DNA of 55,780 bases from an uncultured bacterium (GCA_902802585.1 CADCMR010000018.1:18594-74373); one strand, 5' to 3'. Shown: positions 31,368 through 39,412, counted from the stretch's first letter. Program-made: numbers and translations. The notes: generated by a model not told the origin, from the letters alone.

Positions 31368-31395
31368 AATATAACACCCGTTTGCGCTTTTTCAA
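31368..31395 (-). promoter_or_regulatory. Sigma-70-like promoter for fabH
   Basis: On the minus strand TTGAAA (plus 31390-31395), a 16 bp spacer and TATATT (plus 31368-31373). The leader is about 108 nt. Confidence 0.65.
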
Positions 31396-31487
31396 GCATG
31401 TTTTTGCCCGCGCCGCGCAACAAATGAAGACAAAATGGCGTTCCGGCGGAAAATCCGGCTTTTTTCGCCTTTTTTTAAATGATTCGC

Positions 31488-31515
31488 TTGACAATTCAGA
31501 CTTCAATGGTATTTT
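31488..31515 (+). promoter_or_regulatory. Sigma-70-like promoter for the alkaline phosphatase gene
   Basis: A consensus TTGACA (31488-31493), a 16 bp spacer and TATTTT (31510-31515). Confidence 0.65.
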
Positions 31516-31529
31516 ACATGTAACATGTA
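31515..31529. promoter_or_regulatory. Palindrome over the alkaline phosphatase transcript start
   Basis: TACATGTAACATGTA is a perfect inverted repeat with a one-base centre, beginning in the -10 element. It does not look like a Pho box. A repressor site is the simplest reading. Confidence 0.4.
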
Positions 31530-31586
31530 CCCTTGCAACATACACCCCCACCCTGCTCACACAATCAAGTTTTCAGGAGTCACACC

Positions 31587-33137
31587 ATGAAACGTTCTTT
31601 ATTTGCCGCACTTGCGGCCGGCGCGTTCCTCGCGCTGTCCGCGGTCCAGGTCGCGGCCCAGACCGAGGCCGACCAGCTCAAGAACCTCAAACCCGCCAAG
31701 TACGTCTTCCTGTTCATCGGCGACGGCATGTCCCTGCCCCAGCGCATGATGGCGGAGGAGTTCAGCCGTTCCACCACCGGCAAGGGCCTCACGATCAACG
31801 CCATGCCGCAGCAGAGCTATTCCAAGACCAGCTCCGCCAGTAACTTCATCACCGACTCCGCCGCCAGCGGAACCGCCATCGCATGCGGCGAGAAGACCAA
31901 CAACGGTCGCATCGGCATGGACGCCGAAGGCAAAAAGAACCTCGAATCCGTCGCCGAAGTCGCCAAGAAGAACGGGCGCGCCATCGGCATCCTCACCAGC
32001 ATCACGATCAACCACGCCACCCCGGCGTCCTTCTACGCGCACAACGTCAGCCGCGACAACTACTACGACATCGGTCTCGACCTCGTGAAGTCCGGCTTCG
32101 AATACTTCGGCGGCGGCGGTCTCCAGGGCAACCGCAGTGGCGACAACGACATCTACAAGATTGCCGAAAAGGCAGGGTACACTGTCGCGTACAAGGACGA
32201 GGTCCCGAAAGTCGACCTGAAGAAAGCCGACAAGCTCTTCGTCCGCGGTCACAACGGTCAGCTCCCCTACGCCATCGACAAACCGGCGGACGAATGGGGG
32301 CTCGCCGAATACACCCAGCAGTGCATTGACTTCCTCATGCTGAAAAACAAGCCCTTCTTCGTCATGGTCGAAGGCGGCAACATCGACCACCACGGTCACA
32401 GCAATGACGCCGGCTCCAGCCTCCGCGAGACCATGGAAATGGACCGCGCCGTCTCCGTCATCATGGACTTCGCCAAGAAGCACCCGAACGACACGCTCGT
32501 CGTCGTCACCGGCGACCACGAGACCGGCGGACTGACACTCGGCTTCGCGAACACACAGTACGAGTCCTCCATCTATCTGCTCGGCAACCAGAAGTGCTCA
32601 AGCGACGAGTTCAAGAACAAGGTCAACCGTCTCGCCGACAGCATCCTCGGTCCCAGACGCTTCGGCCCTCCCGGCAGAAACAATAACAACCAGAACAACC
32701 AGGACAACGCCGAAGAGAAGACCATCAAGTTCGACGACATCAAGCCGCTCATCACCGAGAACTTCGGACTGGTCTTCGACAACCAGGAAGCCCCGCGCGG
32801 AAACAACGCCAACGTCAACCTCAGATCCGCCGACAACAACGCCCGCAGGAAACTGAACCTCGTACTCTCCAAGTCCGAACAGGACCGCATCGAGGAGGCG
32901 TTCAACAGGCAGTTCCCGAACGGCAAACGCGCCGGTGGCGGCGGCGACGCCGTTGCGAACACTGTCGTGGCGATCTTCGACAACAAGTGCTCCGTCGGCT
33001 GGACCAGCGGCGCCCACACCGCCCTCCCCGTCGACACCAGCGCCTACGGCGTGAACTCCAATGTCTTCTACGGCATGTACGAGAACTCCGACATCGCCAA
33101 GAAGCTCAAAGCGATCGTTTCCGTCCCCGTGAAATGA
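31587..33137 (+). CDS. Alkaline phosphatase, exported
   Basis: This 516-residue precursor belongs to the PhoA-type alkaline phosphatases, which release phosphate from monoesters in the periplasm. A signal peptide ends near residue 24 (SAVQVAAQ). The first metal site is FIGDGMS near residue 45. The nucleophilic Ser is in TDSAASGTA near residue 92, and further zinc/magnesium ligands are in NIDHHGH near residue 268, GDHETGG near residue 311 and SGAHTALPV near residue 473. An Asn-rich stretch (RNNNNQNNQDN, near residue 370) lies in an insertion of the C-terminal half. AGGAG lies 7 nt upstream of the ATG; the longer frame to 31533 lacks a site. The YibE/F gene begins 24 bp downstream. Confidence 0.92.
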   Translation: MKRSLFAALAAGAFLALSAVQVAAQTEADQLKNLKPAKYVFLFIGDGMSLPQRMMAEEFSRSTTGKGLTINAMPQQSYSKTSSASNFITDSAASGTAIACGEKTNNGRIGMDAEGKKNLESVAEVAKKNGRAIGILTSITINHATPASFYAHNVSRDNYYDIGLDLVKSGFEYFGGGGLQGNRSGDNDIYKIAEKAGYTVAYKDEVPKVDLKKADKLFVRGHNGQLPYAIDKPADEWGLAEYTQQCIDFLMLKNKPFFVMVEGGNIDHHGHSNDAGSSLRETMEMDRAVSVIMDFAKKHPNDTLVVVTGDHETGGLTLGFANTQYESSIYLLGNQKCSSDEFKNKVNRLADSILGPRRFGPPGRNNNNQNNQDNAEEKTIKFDDIKPLITENFGLVFDNQEAPRGNNANVNLRSADNNARRKLNLVLSKSEQDRIEEAFNRQFPNGKRAGGGGDAVANTVVAIFDNKCSVGWTSGAHTALPVDTSAYGVNSNVFYGMYENSDIAKKLKAIVSVPVK

Positions 33138-33161
33138 TTTAATCTCAAAAGCCTATTTTCC

Positions 33162-34346
33162 ATGTTCGACCATTGGAAAATATCCAGGCGCGACGCGGTC
33201 ATGGTGGTCGTTTTCCTCCTTGCCTGCGCCGCGCTTTGGTTTCTCGACATCCTCCACACGGCCCCGCCGCCGGAGGGCGTCAAGTGCAAGGCGCGCATCC
33301 TTTCCGTCGACAACTCCAACGTCTTCACGATCGGACTGCTGAAGAAGGGCGAGCAGCGCGTCCGCCTGCGGGTCCTCTCCGGTCCGTTCAATGGACGCGA
33401 GTTCAACGGATCGAACATCATCCGCGCCAACATGGAGCTTGACAAGGTGTTCGAGCCGGGCGACACCGCGCTCGCAGCCATCCCGTTCGACGCAGACGAG
33501 AACTTCACGGTCATCGCACAGGACCACTACCGCATCGGCTACGCGCTCCTGCTCTTCACCCTTTTCGGCGTCCTCCTGCTCGTCTTCGCCGGCATCACAG
33601 GGTTCAATGCCCTGCTCTCCTTCGTCTTCAGCTGCCTGGTCATCTGGAAGCTCGTGATCCCGCTCGCGCTGAAAGGCGGCAACGTGCTGCTCATCACCTT
33701 CGCCGCGGTCACGCTCCTCAGCGCCGTCATCATCTTTCTGGTCGCCGGAATGACCCGGAAGGGCGTCACCGCCTTCTTTGGCGCAATCCTCGGCGTGCTC
33801 GCCAGCTGCGTCATGGCGTACGTCTTCACGAAGCTCTTCAAAATCAGCGGCGGCATGATGCCCTATTCCCAGACGCTGCTCTATTCCGGCTACGAATTTC
33901 TCAGCCTCCCCGACATCTACATCGGCGCGATCTTCCTCTCCAGTTCCGGCGCGGTCATGGACCTCGCCATGGACGTCTCCGCAGGCATGGTCGAAGTCCT
34001 CCAGAAACGCCCGGACATCCCCCGCCGCGAGCTCATCGGCTCCGGGCTGAACATGGGTCGCAGCGTGGTCGGCACCATGACCACGACGCTCCTCCTCGCC
34101 TATTCCGGCGGCTATCTCACGCTCATGATGACGTTCGCCGCGCAGGGCATCGGTCCGCTCGACTTCATCAACAACCCGTACGTCGCATCCGAGGCGGTCA
34201 AGACACTCGTCGGCAGTTTCGGGCTCGTCCTCGTCGCCCCGTTCACCGCGTTCGTCGGCGGATTCATCATCCCGCGCAAGGGGAAAGAACAGGGCGGACC
34301 GGAGCGGATCCCGGAAGCGGAACCGGAAGAACCGGAAAAAGCCTGA
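33162..34346 (+). CDS. YibE/F-family multi-pass membrane protein
   Basis: This 394-residue protein fits the YibE/F-like family of unknown function. It has one N-terminal membrane segment (about residues 13-30), an extracytoplasmic beta-rich region to about residue 120, and then about seven hydrophobic segments. The family-typical polar motifs are SSSGAVMDLAMDVSAGM near residue 268 and GRSVVGTMTTTLLLAY near residue 305. The C-terminal tail is acidic and Pro-rich. It follows the alkaline phosphatase gene by 24 bp and may share its transcript. No transport substrate can be given. Confidence 0.8.
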   Translation: MFDHWKISRRDAVMVVVFLLACAALWFLDILHTAPPPEGVKCKARILSVDNSNVFTIGLLKKGEQRVRLRVLSGPFNGREFNGSNIIRANMELDKVFEPGDTALAAIPFDADENFTVIAQDHYRIGYALLLFTLFGVLLLVFAGITGFNALLSFVFSCLVIWKLVIPLALKGGNVLLITFAAVTLLSAVIIFLVAGMTRKGVTAFFGAILGVLASCVMAYVFTKLFKISGGMMPYSQTLLYSGYEFLSLPDIYIGAIFLSSSGAVMDLAMDVSAGMVEVLQKRPDIPRRELIGSGLNMGRSVVGTMTTTLLLAYSGGYLTLMMTFAAQGIGPLDFINNPYVASEAVKTLVGSFGLVLVAPFTAFVGGFIIPRKGKEQGGPERIPEAEPEEPEKA

Positions 34347-34434
34347 CCTTCCCGCCCTGCCCCTCTTTTTTCGCATCTTTCCTGCATTTTTCTATAAAAA
34401 AACGGGAAAACACGAAAAAAAATGCGTTTTCCGG

Positions 34435-34462
34435 TTGTTTTCCTCCAAAACGGCGCTATATT
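34435..34462 (+). promoter_or_regulatory. Sigma-70-like promoter for cimA
   Basis: TTGTTT (34435-34440), a 16 bp spacer and TATATT (34457-34462), within a short AT-rich island; leader about 20 nt. Confidence 0.6.
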
Positions 34463-34487
34463 GTTTCTTTTACAAGGAAAACACGCC

Positions 34488-36098
34488 ATGCCAGACCAGA
34501 ACATCCTCATATACGACTCCACGCTTCGCGACGGCGCCCAGGGAGAACATGTCTCGTTCTCGAAGGACGACAAGCTGCGCATTGCCGAAAAACTGGACGA
34601 ACTGGGCGTGGCGTATATTGAAGGCGGCTGGCCTGGCTCCAATCCGCGCGACGCCGAATTCTTCCGCGACGCCGCTTCACGGACGTTCAAATATGCCAAG
34701 CTCTGCGCGTTCGGCTGCACGCGCCGCAAGGAACTGGCGGCGGACAACGACCCGCAACTGCGCGCCCTCCTCGACTCCGGCGCGCCCGTCTGCACCATCG
34801 TCGGCAAGACGCCCGCCTCGCAGGTCCGCGAAATCCTGAACGTATCCGAGGAGGACAACCTGGCGATGATCCGCGAATCCTGCCGGTTCCTCGCCGACGC
34901 CGGACGCGAGGTCATTTTCGACGCCGAACACTTCTTCGACGCCTGGAGCGAAGACCGCGCCTACGCCGAGCGTGTGCTGAACGCGGCATGCGAGGGCGGC
35001 GCGTCCGCCGTCACCATCTGCGACACAAACGGCGCCCTGCTCCCCGTCGAGATCCTCGACATCACGAAGCAGGTCCGCGCGATTCTCCCCGAAAACATCG
35101 TCCTCGGCATCCACTGCCACAACGACTCCGGCACCGCCGTCGCGAACTCCATCGTGGCAGTGCGCAGCGGCGCCCGCCTCGTGCAGGGCACGGTCAACGG
35201 CATCGGGGAGCGCTGCGGCAACGCCAACCTCTGCACCATCATCCCGAATTTCGAACTGAAAACCGTTTTCCGGTGCCTTCCGCCCGGTCACCTTGCCATG
35301 CTGAAGGACGTCAGCGACTTCGTCTGCGAAAAGGCGAACATGCGCCCCGACGCCCACGCACCGTACGTCGGCGAAAGCGCCTTCGCGCACAAGGCGGGGC
35401 TCCACGTCGACGCCATCGCGAAGAACCCCGTCACGTTCGAGCATGTCCGCCCGGAATCCGTCGGCAACCGCCGCCGCATCCTCATCTCCGAGCTGTCCGG
35501 ACGCCATTCGCTCACCATGAAGGCCGCCGAATTCGGCATCGACCTGCGGGATTCCCGCCTCGGAAACGCCGGTCTTCAGGAGCTCAAGAAACGCGAACGC
35601 GCCGGGTACGAATATGAAACCGCCGAGGCGTCGTTCGTCGTGCTGATGCACAAGGTCATGAACCTGTGGCCCTCCTACTTCACGCTCGAAGGATTCCGCG
35701 TCATCATCGAAAAGCGCGGCGCGGGTGACCGCGTGGTCTCCGAGGCCACGGTCAAGCTCAGCGTCGGCGGCGTATCCCAGCTCACCGCCGCGGAAGGCGA
35801 CGGACCCGTCAACGCGCTCGACATCGCGCTCCGCAAGGCGCTGGAGCGTTTCTATCCCGCGCTCCGCGACGTCTCCCTCATCGACTTCAAAGTCCGCATC
35901 CTGGAGAACCTGAACGGTACCGCCGCCCAGACGCGCGTCCGCATCCAGAGCCATGACTCCACCAGCGTATGGGACACCGTCGGCGTCAGCGAAAACATCA
36001 TCGAAGCATCCTGGATCGCGCTCGCCGATTCCGTGGAATATGCCCTCTTCAAGAAACACATCGCACCCTCAAACAGCCAGGAAGGACCCGAACCATGA
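34488..36098 (+). CDS. cimA: (R)-citramalate synthase
   Basis: CimA condenses pyruvate and acetyl-CoA to citramalate, opening the threonine-independent route to 2-oxobutyrate and isoleucine. The 536 residues match the long CimA form (homolog of 2-isopropylmalate synthase). YDSTLRDGAQGEHVSFS at the N-terminus holds the catalytic Arg and a metal-binding Asp. GIHCHNDSGTAVANS near residue 206 holds the metal-binding His pair, and VNGIGERCGNANL follows near residue 238. The regulatory LeuA-like domain occupies about the last 130 residues. A 2-isopropylmalate synthase would normally differ in the first motif (GEQS/GxQ). AAGGAA lies 8 nt upstream of the chosen ATG. The stop overlaps the next gene by 4 bp. 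Confidence 0.92.
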   Translation: MPDQNILIYDSTLRDGAQGEHVSFSKDDKLRIAEKLDELGVAYIEGGWPGSNPRDAEFFRDAASRTFKYAKLCAFGCTRRKELAADNDPQLRALLDSGAPVCTIVGKTPASQVREILNVSEEDNLAMIRESCRFLADAGREVIFDAEHFFDAWSEDRAYAERVLNAACEGGASAVTICDTNGALLPVEILDITKQVRAILPENIVLGIHCHNDSGTAVANSIVAVRSGARLVQGTVNGIGERCGNANLCTIIPNFELKTVFRCLPPGHLAMLKDVSDFVCEKANMRPDAHAPYVGESAFAHKAGLHVDAIAKNPVTFEHVRPESVGNRRRILISELSGRHSLTMKAAEFGIDLRDSRLGNAGLQELKKRERAGYEYETAEASFVVLMHKVMNLWPSYFTLEGFRVIIEKRGAGDRVVSEATVKLSVGGVSQLTAAEGDGPVNALDIALRKALERFYPALRDVSLIDFKVRILENLNGTAAQTRVRIQSHDSTSVWDTVGVSENIIEASWIALADSVEYALFKKHIAPSNSQEGPEP

Positions 36099-36463
36099 CC
36101 CGGCGTTTTCTTTTGATCCTGACCATCGTGCTCATCGGCACGTTCTATTTCACGCCCCAGCCCAAGGCCGAGGCGTTCGACCCCGTTACCCTCGCCATCC
36201 TCACGCCGCTCGCCATCCAGGGCGCGAAGATCCTCGCACCGTACGTGATCCGCGGACTCAAAAATGTCGCCGTCGTCGGCCTGCGCTCGGCGAAATACTT
36301 CCTCAAATTCTTTCTGGTCCCGGTCGGGCTCGTGGAGTGCATCATCATGCCGTGGCGCATCTCGACCGGCCTAAGCCACATGGGACAGGGGTTTATAGGT
36401 TTGTTCTGTTTCATGGGTAATCTGCTGCTAATCCCGCTCGCCATCTTTGGCGTCGGCGTTTAG
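36095..36463 (+). CDS. Small exported or membrane protein of unknown function
   Basis: This 122-residue protein is not recognised. An N-terminal hydrophobic segment with a plausible signal peptidase site (PKAEA|F) is followed by hydrophobic stretches at about residues 30-50, 65-85 and 100-122 that end at the C-terminus (PLAIFGVGV). Conserved-looking Gly, Pro and aromatic residues dominate, with few charges. The ATG overlaps the cimA stop (ATGA), so translation is coupled to cimA. The DciA-like gene follows after 17 bp. A role in branched-chain amino acid metabolism is not implied by the sequence. Confidence 0.65.
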   Translation: MTRRFLLILTIVLIGTFYFTPQPKAEAFDPVTLAILTPLAIQGAKILAPYVIRGLKNVAVVGLRSAKYFLKFFLVPVGLVECIIMPWRISTGLSHMGQGFIGLFCFMGNLLLIPLAIFGVGV

Positions 36464-36480
36464 CGGGGACGTGCTGAACA

Positions 36481-36915
36481 ATGCCGACGGAAAAACGTCC
36501 GCCCGAAGGAACCGCCACAGGCCGCGTCCGCAAGAAGATGGATCCCATCCTCCGCGAATGGTACGGCGAAGACGGCTCCGACGGCGAACTCATGAAGCAT
36601 CTGCCGTCCACCCAGCCGGTCGGGGACGTGCTGCAGCGTGTCATGCGGAAGAAACTGCCGCACGGCACCGCGGATTTCCTTACAATCCTGGAACACTGGA
36701 CGGACATCGCCGGCGCGGTCGCCGCGAAGCACACCACGCCGCTTTCCCTTTCGAATAAAACACTCTTCATCGAGGTGGAACATCCCGCCTACCTGGCTTC
36801 CGTCCGAACGAAGGCCGTGCAGGCCGCCATCCTCGGGCGCATCGCCGAGCTGATCGGCGCGGACAAATGCGCCACGCTGACCTTCACCCCCGCGGGACGC
36901 CGCCGCGCCACCTGA
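36481..36915 (+). CDS. DUF721 / DciA-like protein
   Basis: This 144-residue protein matches the DUF721 (DciA-like) family. The core is at about residues 45-140, with the pattern LxxWxxIAG-VAAKHTTP followed by LFIEVEHPAYLASVRTK. DciA proteins load the replicative helicase DnaB where DnaC is absent; that role is inferred from the family. Residues 1-40 are polar and probably disordered. The ribosome binding site is poor (GGGGA, 11 nt upstream). A start at 36538 is possible. It lies between the small membrane gene and birA, with 7 bp to birA. Confidence 0.78.
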   Translation: MPTEKRPPEGTATGRVRKKMDPILREWYGEDGSDGELMKHLPSTQPVGDVLQRVMRKKLPHGTADFLTILEHWTDIAGAVAAKHTTPLSLSNKTLFIEVEHPAYLASVRTKAVQAAILGRIAELIGADKCATLTFTPAGRRRAT

Positions 36916-36922
36916 CTCCGCC

Positions 36923-37645
36923 ATGATCTTTTTCGACACCATCGACTCCACGACCGCATGGGCGGTCGCGCATTTCGCCGAACTGGACGACCGTGAACTC
37001 GTCGTCGCCGCCACGCAGACCGCCGGACGCGGCCGCCTCGACCGCACCTGGATCTCCCCGCGCGGCAACATCTACGCAAGCTTCGTCCAGAAGAATGTGA
37101 ACAGCCCCCTGCTCGGCGTCGCCGCCGGTTCGCTGTCCGTCCTCGACCTCGTGCGCGAGCTTGCCCCCGCCGAAAAGTTCCACATCAAGTGGCCCAACGA
37201 CATCTTCCGCGGCACGGCGAAAATCTCCGGCATCCTCTCCCAGTACATCTGCCCGCGCAACGGCGCGCCCGGCGGGCTCGTGACCGGAATGGGCGTCAAC
37301 CTGAACATGACGCGCGAACAGCTCGCGACCGCCTCGCAGGAAGCCACGTCCATCCGCATCCTGACCGGCGCGCCCTGCGATTACGAGGCGGCGCTGCACA
37401 GGTTCGAGGAAATCCTGCACGGCCACGGCGACGTCCTGAAAAACGCCCCGGAGACGCTTTTCACACGCTGGAAAACCGAAAACGGGCTCCTCGGGAAACG
37501 TGTGGAATTTCTCGCAGGGGACGGTTCCCGCCTCACGGGACTTTTCCGCGACATCGCCGCAGACGGCTCGGTCATCCTCGACGAGGATGGCGGCCGCACG
37601 CTTACGCTGAACTGCGGCGACGTGCGTCTGCAGACCCGCGCATGA
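36923..37645 (+). CDS. birA: Biotin--[acetyl-CoA-carboxylase] ligase, catalytic type
   Basis: BirA activates biotin as biotinyl-AMP and attaches it to biotin-carrier proteins. The 240 residues hold the catalytic domain and a short C-terminal domain: DSTTAWA near residue 8, the biotinyl-AMP loop TAGRGRLDRTWISP near residue 33, KWPNDI near residue 89 and AKISGIL in the nucleotide-binding lysine loop. No N-terminal winged-helix is present, so it is a class I ligase that does not regulate biotin genes. The start has no obvious ribosome binding site and follows the DciA-like stop by 7 bp. Confidence 0.93.
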   Translation: MIFFDTIDSTTAWAVAHFAELDDRELVVAATQTAGRGRLDRTWISPRGNIYASFVQKNVNSPLLGVAAGSLSVLDLVRELAPAEKFHIKWPNDIFRGTAKISGILSQYICPRNGAPGGLVTGMGVNLNMTREQLATASQEATSIRILTGAPCDYEAALHRFEEILHGHGDVLKNAPETLFTRWKTENGLLGKRVEFLAGDGSRLTGLFRDIAADGSVILDEDGGRTLTLNCGDVRLQTRA

Positions 37646-37656
37646 GATAGGATAGA

Positions 37657-37730
37657 TTCCCGCGAACGCGCGTGCGCCCTCGTGCTTCCCGCAAAACGTT
37701 TCCCGCGCCCTTGATTTTCCCGCGAACGCG
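37657..37730. repeat. 14 bp direct repeat spanning the ruvA promoter
   Basis: TTCCCGCGAACGCG occurs at 37657-37670 and again at 37717-37730, 60 bp apart start to start. The second copy fills the spacer of the ruvA promoter. Confidence 0.6.
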
Positions 37731-37738
37731 TGTATAGT
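37711..37738 (+). promoter_or_regulatory. Sigma-70-like promoter for ruvA
   Basis: TTGATT (37711-37716), a 16 bp spacer and TATAGT (37733-37738) preceded by TG; leader about 48 nt. Confidence 0.65.
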
Positions 37739-37791
37739 ATCTGCTAAGAATCACAAACAAAACCGGCATGCCCCGGAAGGAAATCCCGAAC

Positions 37792-38406
37792 ATGATCGCA
37801 CAGCTCACAGGAAAAATCGTTTCCCTGAACTTCACCGAACTCATCCTCGACGTCAACGGCGTCGGTTATTTCGTCTCCATCCCAATGAGCACCTACGACG
37901 TGCTGCAGAAAGCCGGCGAAGGCGGCAGCGCCACGGTTATGACCTGGCTCCAGGTCCGTGAGGACGCGCTCCAGCTCTACGGATTCGCGAAAAAGGAGGA
38001 GCTTGAAATCTTTAAGCTCCTGCTCACGGTGAACGGCATCGGCGCGAAGACCGCCCTCGCCATCCTCAGCAGCATGAACATCCCCACGTTCTGCAACGCC
38101 ATCGTCAATGCGGACATCAAGGTCCTCAAGCACATCAGCGGCATCGGACCGCGCTCCGCCGAACGCATGATCCTCGAGCTGCGCGACAAGATCGTAAAGC
38201 TCTTCCCCGCGCTCACATTCGCGAACCTCCCACAGGACGTCCCCCAGTCGCGCGAAATGGAGGACGCCCTCCTCGCGCTCGAACAGCTCGGTTTCCAGCG
38301 GGCGAAGATTCAGAAGGCGGTCGCCGACCTCGTCGCCGCCATGCCCGAACAGGAGCGCTCCAGCGAAAACATCATCCGAAAGGCGCTCCGCAAGCTCAAT
38401 TCTTAA
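37792..38406 (+). CDS. ruvA: Holliday junction branch migration protein RuvA
   Basis: RuvA binds four-way DNA junctions and recruits the RuvB motor. The 204 residues are normal: an N-terminal OB domain (MIAQLTGKIVSLN, LDVNGVGYFVSIP), two helix-hairpin-helix motifs (LLTVNGIGAKTALAIL near residue 76 and HISGIGPRSAERMILEL near residue 110), and a C-terminal three-helix domain that contacts RuvB. AAGGAA lies 9 nt before the ATG; the upstream in-frame ATG at 37768 adds eight residues and is less likely. ruvB and ruvC are not adjacent. A 14 bp direct repeat overlaps the promoter. Confidence 0.96.
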   Translation: MIAQLTGKIVSLNFTELILDVNGVGYFVSIPMSTYDVLQKAGEGGSATVMTWLQVREDALQLYGFAKKEELEIFKLLLTVNGIGAKTALAILSSMNIPTFCNAIVNADIKVLKHISGIGPRSAERMILELRDKIVKLFPALTFANLPQDVPQSREMEDALLALEQLGFQRAKIQKAVADLVAAMPEQERSSENIIRKALRKLNS

Positions 38407-38432
38407 TTGCACAAGTACTCTTTCAATATCTT

Positions 38433-38463
38433 GACCGTCCCATTTCCGGGGCGGTCTTTTTTT
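38433..38463 (+). terminator. Terminator after ruvA
   Basis: GACCGTCCC (38433-38441) pairs with GGGGCGGTC (38448-38456, one G-U) and is followed by seven T. Confidence 0.85.
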
Positions 38464-38635
38464 GTCTTGCTTTCGGCTCAAACCCTCCTCTTTTTTCATC
38501 GGTGATCCGTCCGGCATCATCAACATTCTCCATCCTCGGGTTAATCCTTTTTTTGAGGCGGATACGCCTTGTTTATTTCGCACAATGCACACATGCGGAG
38601 CGCGCGCACGCGCGAGCTCAAAGTGAGCTCAGCTT

Positions 38636-38666
38636 GATATGTCTTATAGGAGTTATAAGTCTTATC
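38636..38666. repeat. TATAGGA-type imperfect palindrome
   Basis: CTTATA (38643-38648) and TATAAG (38654-38659) are perfect arms around GGAGT, with partial pairing beyond. The sequence is related to the stem at 9101-9135. Confidence 0.4.
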
Positions 38667-38800
38667 TTTTTCGCCTCATTTTACCTCACAGAAGCATACA
38701 CGCGTCATGCGCATTTTTATCCGTGGAATCCGTTTTCCACGAAACCGTTTTTTTCGCGTTTTTTCCGTCAAAAGGGGCAAAAAGGGGGTTAAAAAAGGGC

Positions 38801-38836
38801 AAAAACGAAAAAAAACGAAAAAAAAACGAAAAAAAG
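38801..38836. other. Phased A-tracts upstream of the mraZ promoter
   Basis: Runs of 5, 8, 9 and 7 A separated by CG recur every 10-11 bp, in step with the helix. Such phasing bends DNA and can also act as an UP element. The tract ends about 12 bp before the -35. Confidence 0.6.
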
Positions 38837-38848
38837 TTTGATTTCGGC

Positions 38849-38876
38849 TTGAAAAAAGGCGGAGACAGGGTAAATT
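38849..38876 (+). promoter_or_regulatory. Sigma-70-like promoter for mraZ-rsmH-ftsL-ftsI
   Basis: TTGAAA (38849-38854), a 16 bp spacer and TAAATT (38871-38876). Confidence 0.6.
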
Positions 38877-38912
38877 AGGGGAAGAAAGGTGAAAATAGGG
38901 GTCCCAAAGGGG
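38877..38912. promoter_or_regulatory. Candidate MraZ-binding boxes
   Basis: Three AGGGG direct repeats start at 38877, 38897 and 38908, spaced 20 and 11 bp, just downstream of the promoter. MraZ proteins repress their own operon through direct GGG-containing repeats about 10 bp apart. Confidence 0.45.
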
Positions 38913-38938
38913 AACCAAGGAACTTCTTGAAAACGACC

Positions 38939-39400
38939 ATGGAAAACGACACGAAAACAACCTCGAATTTCTGCATTCTGAGCGGAAGCTGCGAGTACAA
39001 GCTCGACAGCCAGCACCGCGTTGCAGTGCCCTCGGACTGGCGCAAGCAGTCTCCGAGCGGGTGCTTCGTGCTCATTCCCGGCCGCGACCAGACGCTCCAG
39101 CTGTACACGGAGGAAGTGTACAACGAGCGCATCGGCAAGAAACTGAACAGCCTTTCCCCCTCGAACCCCGCCGACCTCAAGAAACTCCGCCAGCTGGGCG
39201 CACGCACGTTCCATCTCCAGTGCGACAAGCAGGGCCGCATCCAGATTCCGCCGATCCTGATGGATTTCGCCCAGCTCAAGGAGTCCGCCGCATTCATCGC
39301 CTCCGGCAACTTCGGTCAGATCATGGACGGAGCCCGTTGGAAAGCCGAATTCGAGGCTTTCAACGAGACCGGCGACAGCTTCCTGGACGTTCTGGATTAA
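38939..39400 (+). CDS. mraZ: MraZ, transcriptional regulator of the division cluster
   Basis: MraZ is an AbrB-like DNA-binding protein that represses the dcw cluster. The 153 residues contain two swapped-hairpin repeats: YKLDSQHRVAVPSDWR near residue 20, with the DxxxRVxxP pattern, and LQCDKQGRIQIPPIL near residue 93, with DxxGRIxIP. The start is uncertain. The ATG at 38939 lies 16 nt after AAGGAA, whereas an in-frame TTG at 38927 lies only 4 nt after it and would add four residues. rsmH follows after 12 bp. Three AGGGG boxes upstream are likely self-binding sites. Confidence 0.9.
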   Translation: MENDTKTTSNFCILSGSCEYKLDSQHRVAVPSDWRKQSPSGCFVLIPGRDQTLQLYTEEVYNERIGKKLNSLSPSNPADLKKLRQLGARTFHLQCDKQGRIQIPPILMDFAQLKESAAFIASGNFGQIMDGARWKAEFEAFNETGDSFLDVLD

Positions 39401-39412
39401 GGAGAACACGGC

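Larger units (their letters stand above)
31254..31586. other. Divergent intergenic region between fabH and the alkaline phosphatase gene
   Basis: The 333 bp hold a fabH promoter on the minus strand (31368-31395) and an alkaline phosphatase promoter on the plus strand (31488-31515) with a palindrome over its start (31515-31529). A minus-strand open frame at 31303-31560 has no gene-like features. Confidence 0.6.
38464..38926. other. Long AT-rich region upstream of mraZ
   Basis: No gene is seen. Structures in order: a GAGCTCA-AAG-TGAGCTC inverted repeat (38614-38630) next to an alternating GC tract; a degenerate TATAGGA-type palindrome (38636-38666, with CTTATA and TATAAG arms); a CGTGGAA/TTCCACG inverted repeat (38722-38741) followed shortly by a T-run; phased A-tracts (38801-38836); the mraZ promoter; and three AGGGG boxes. 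An untranslated small RNA is possible but not supported. Confidence 0.55.
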
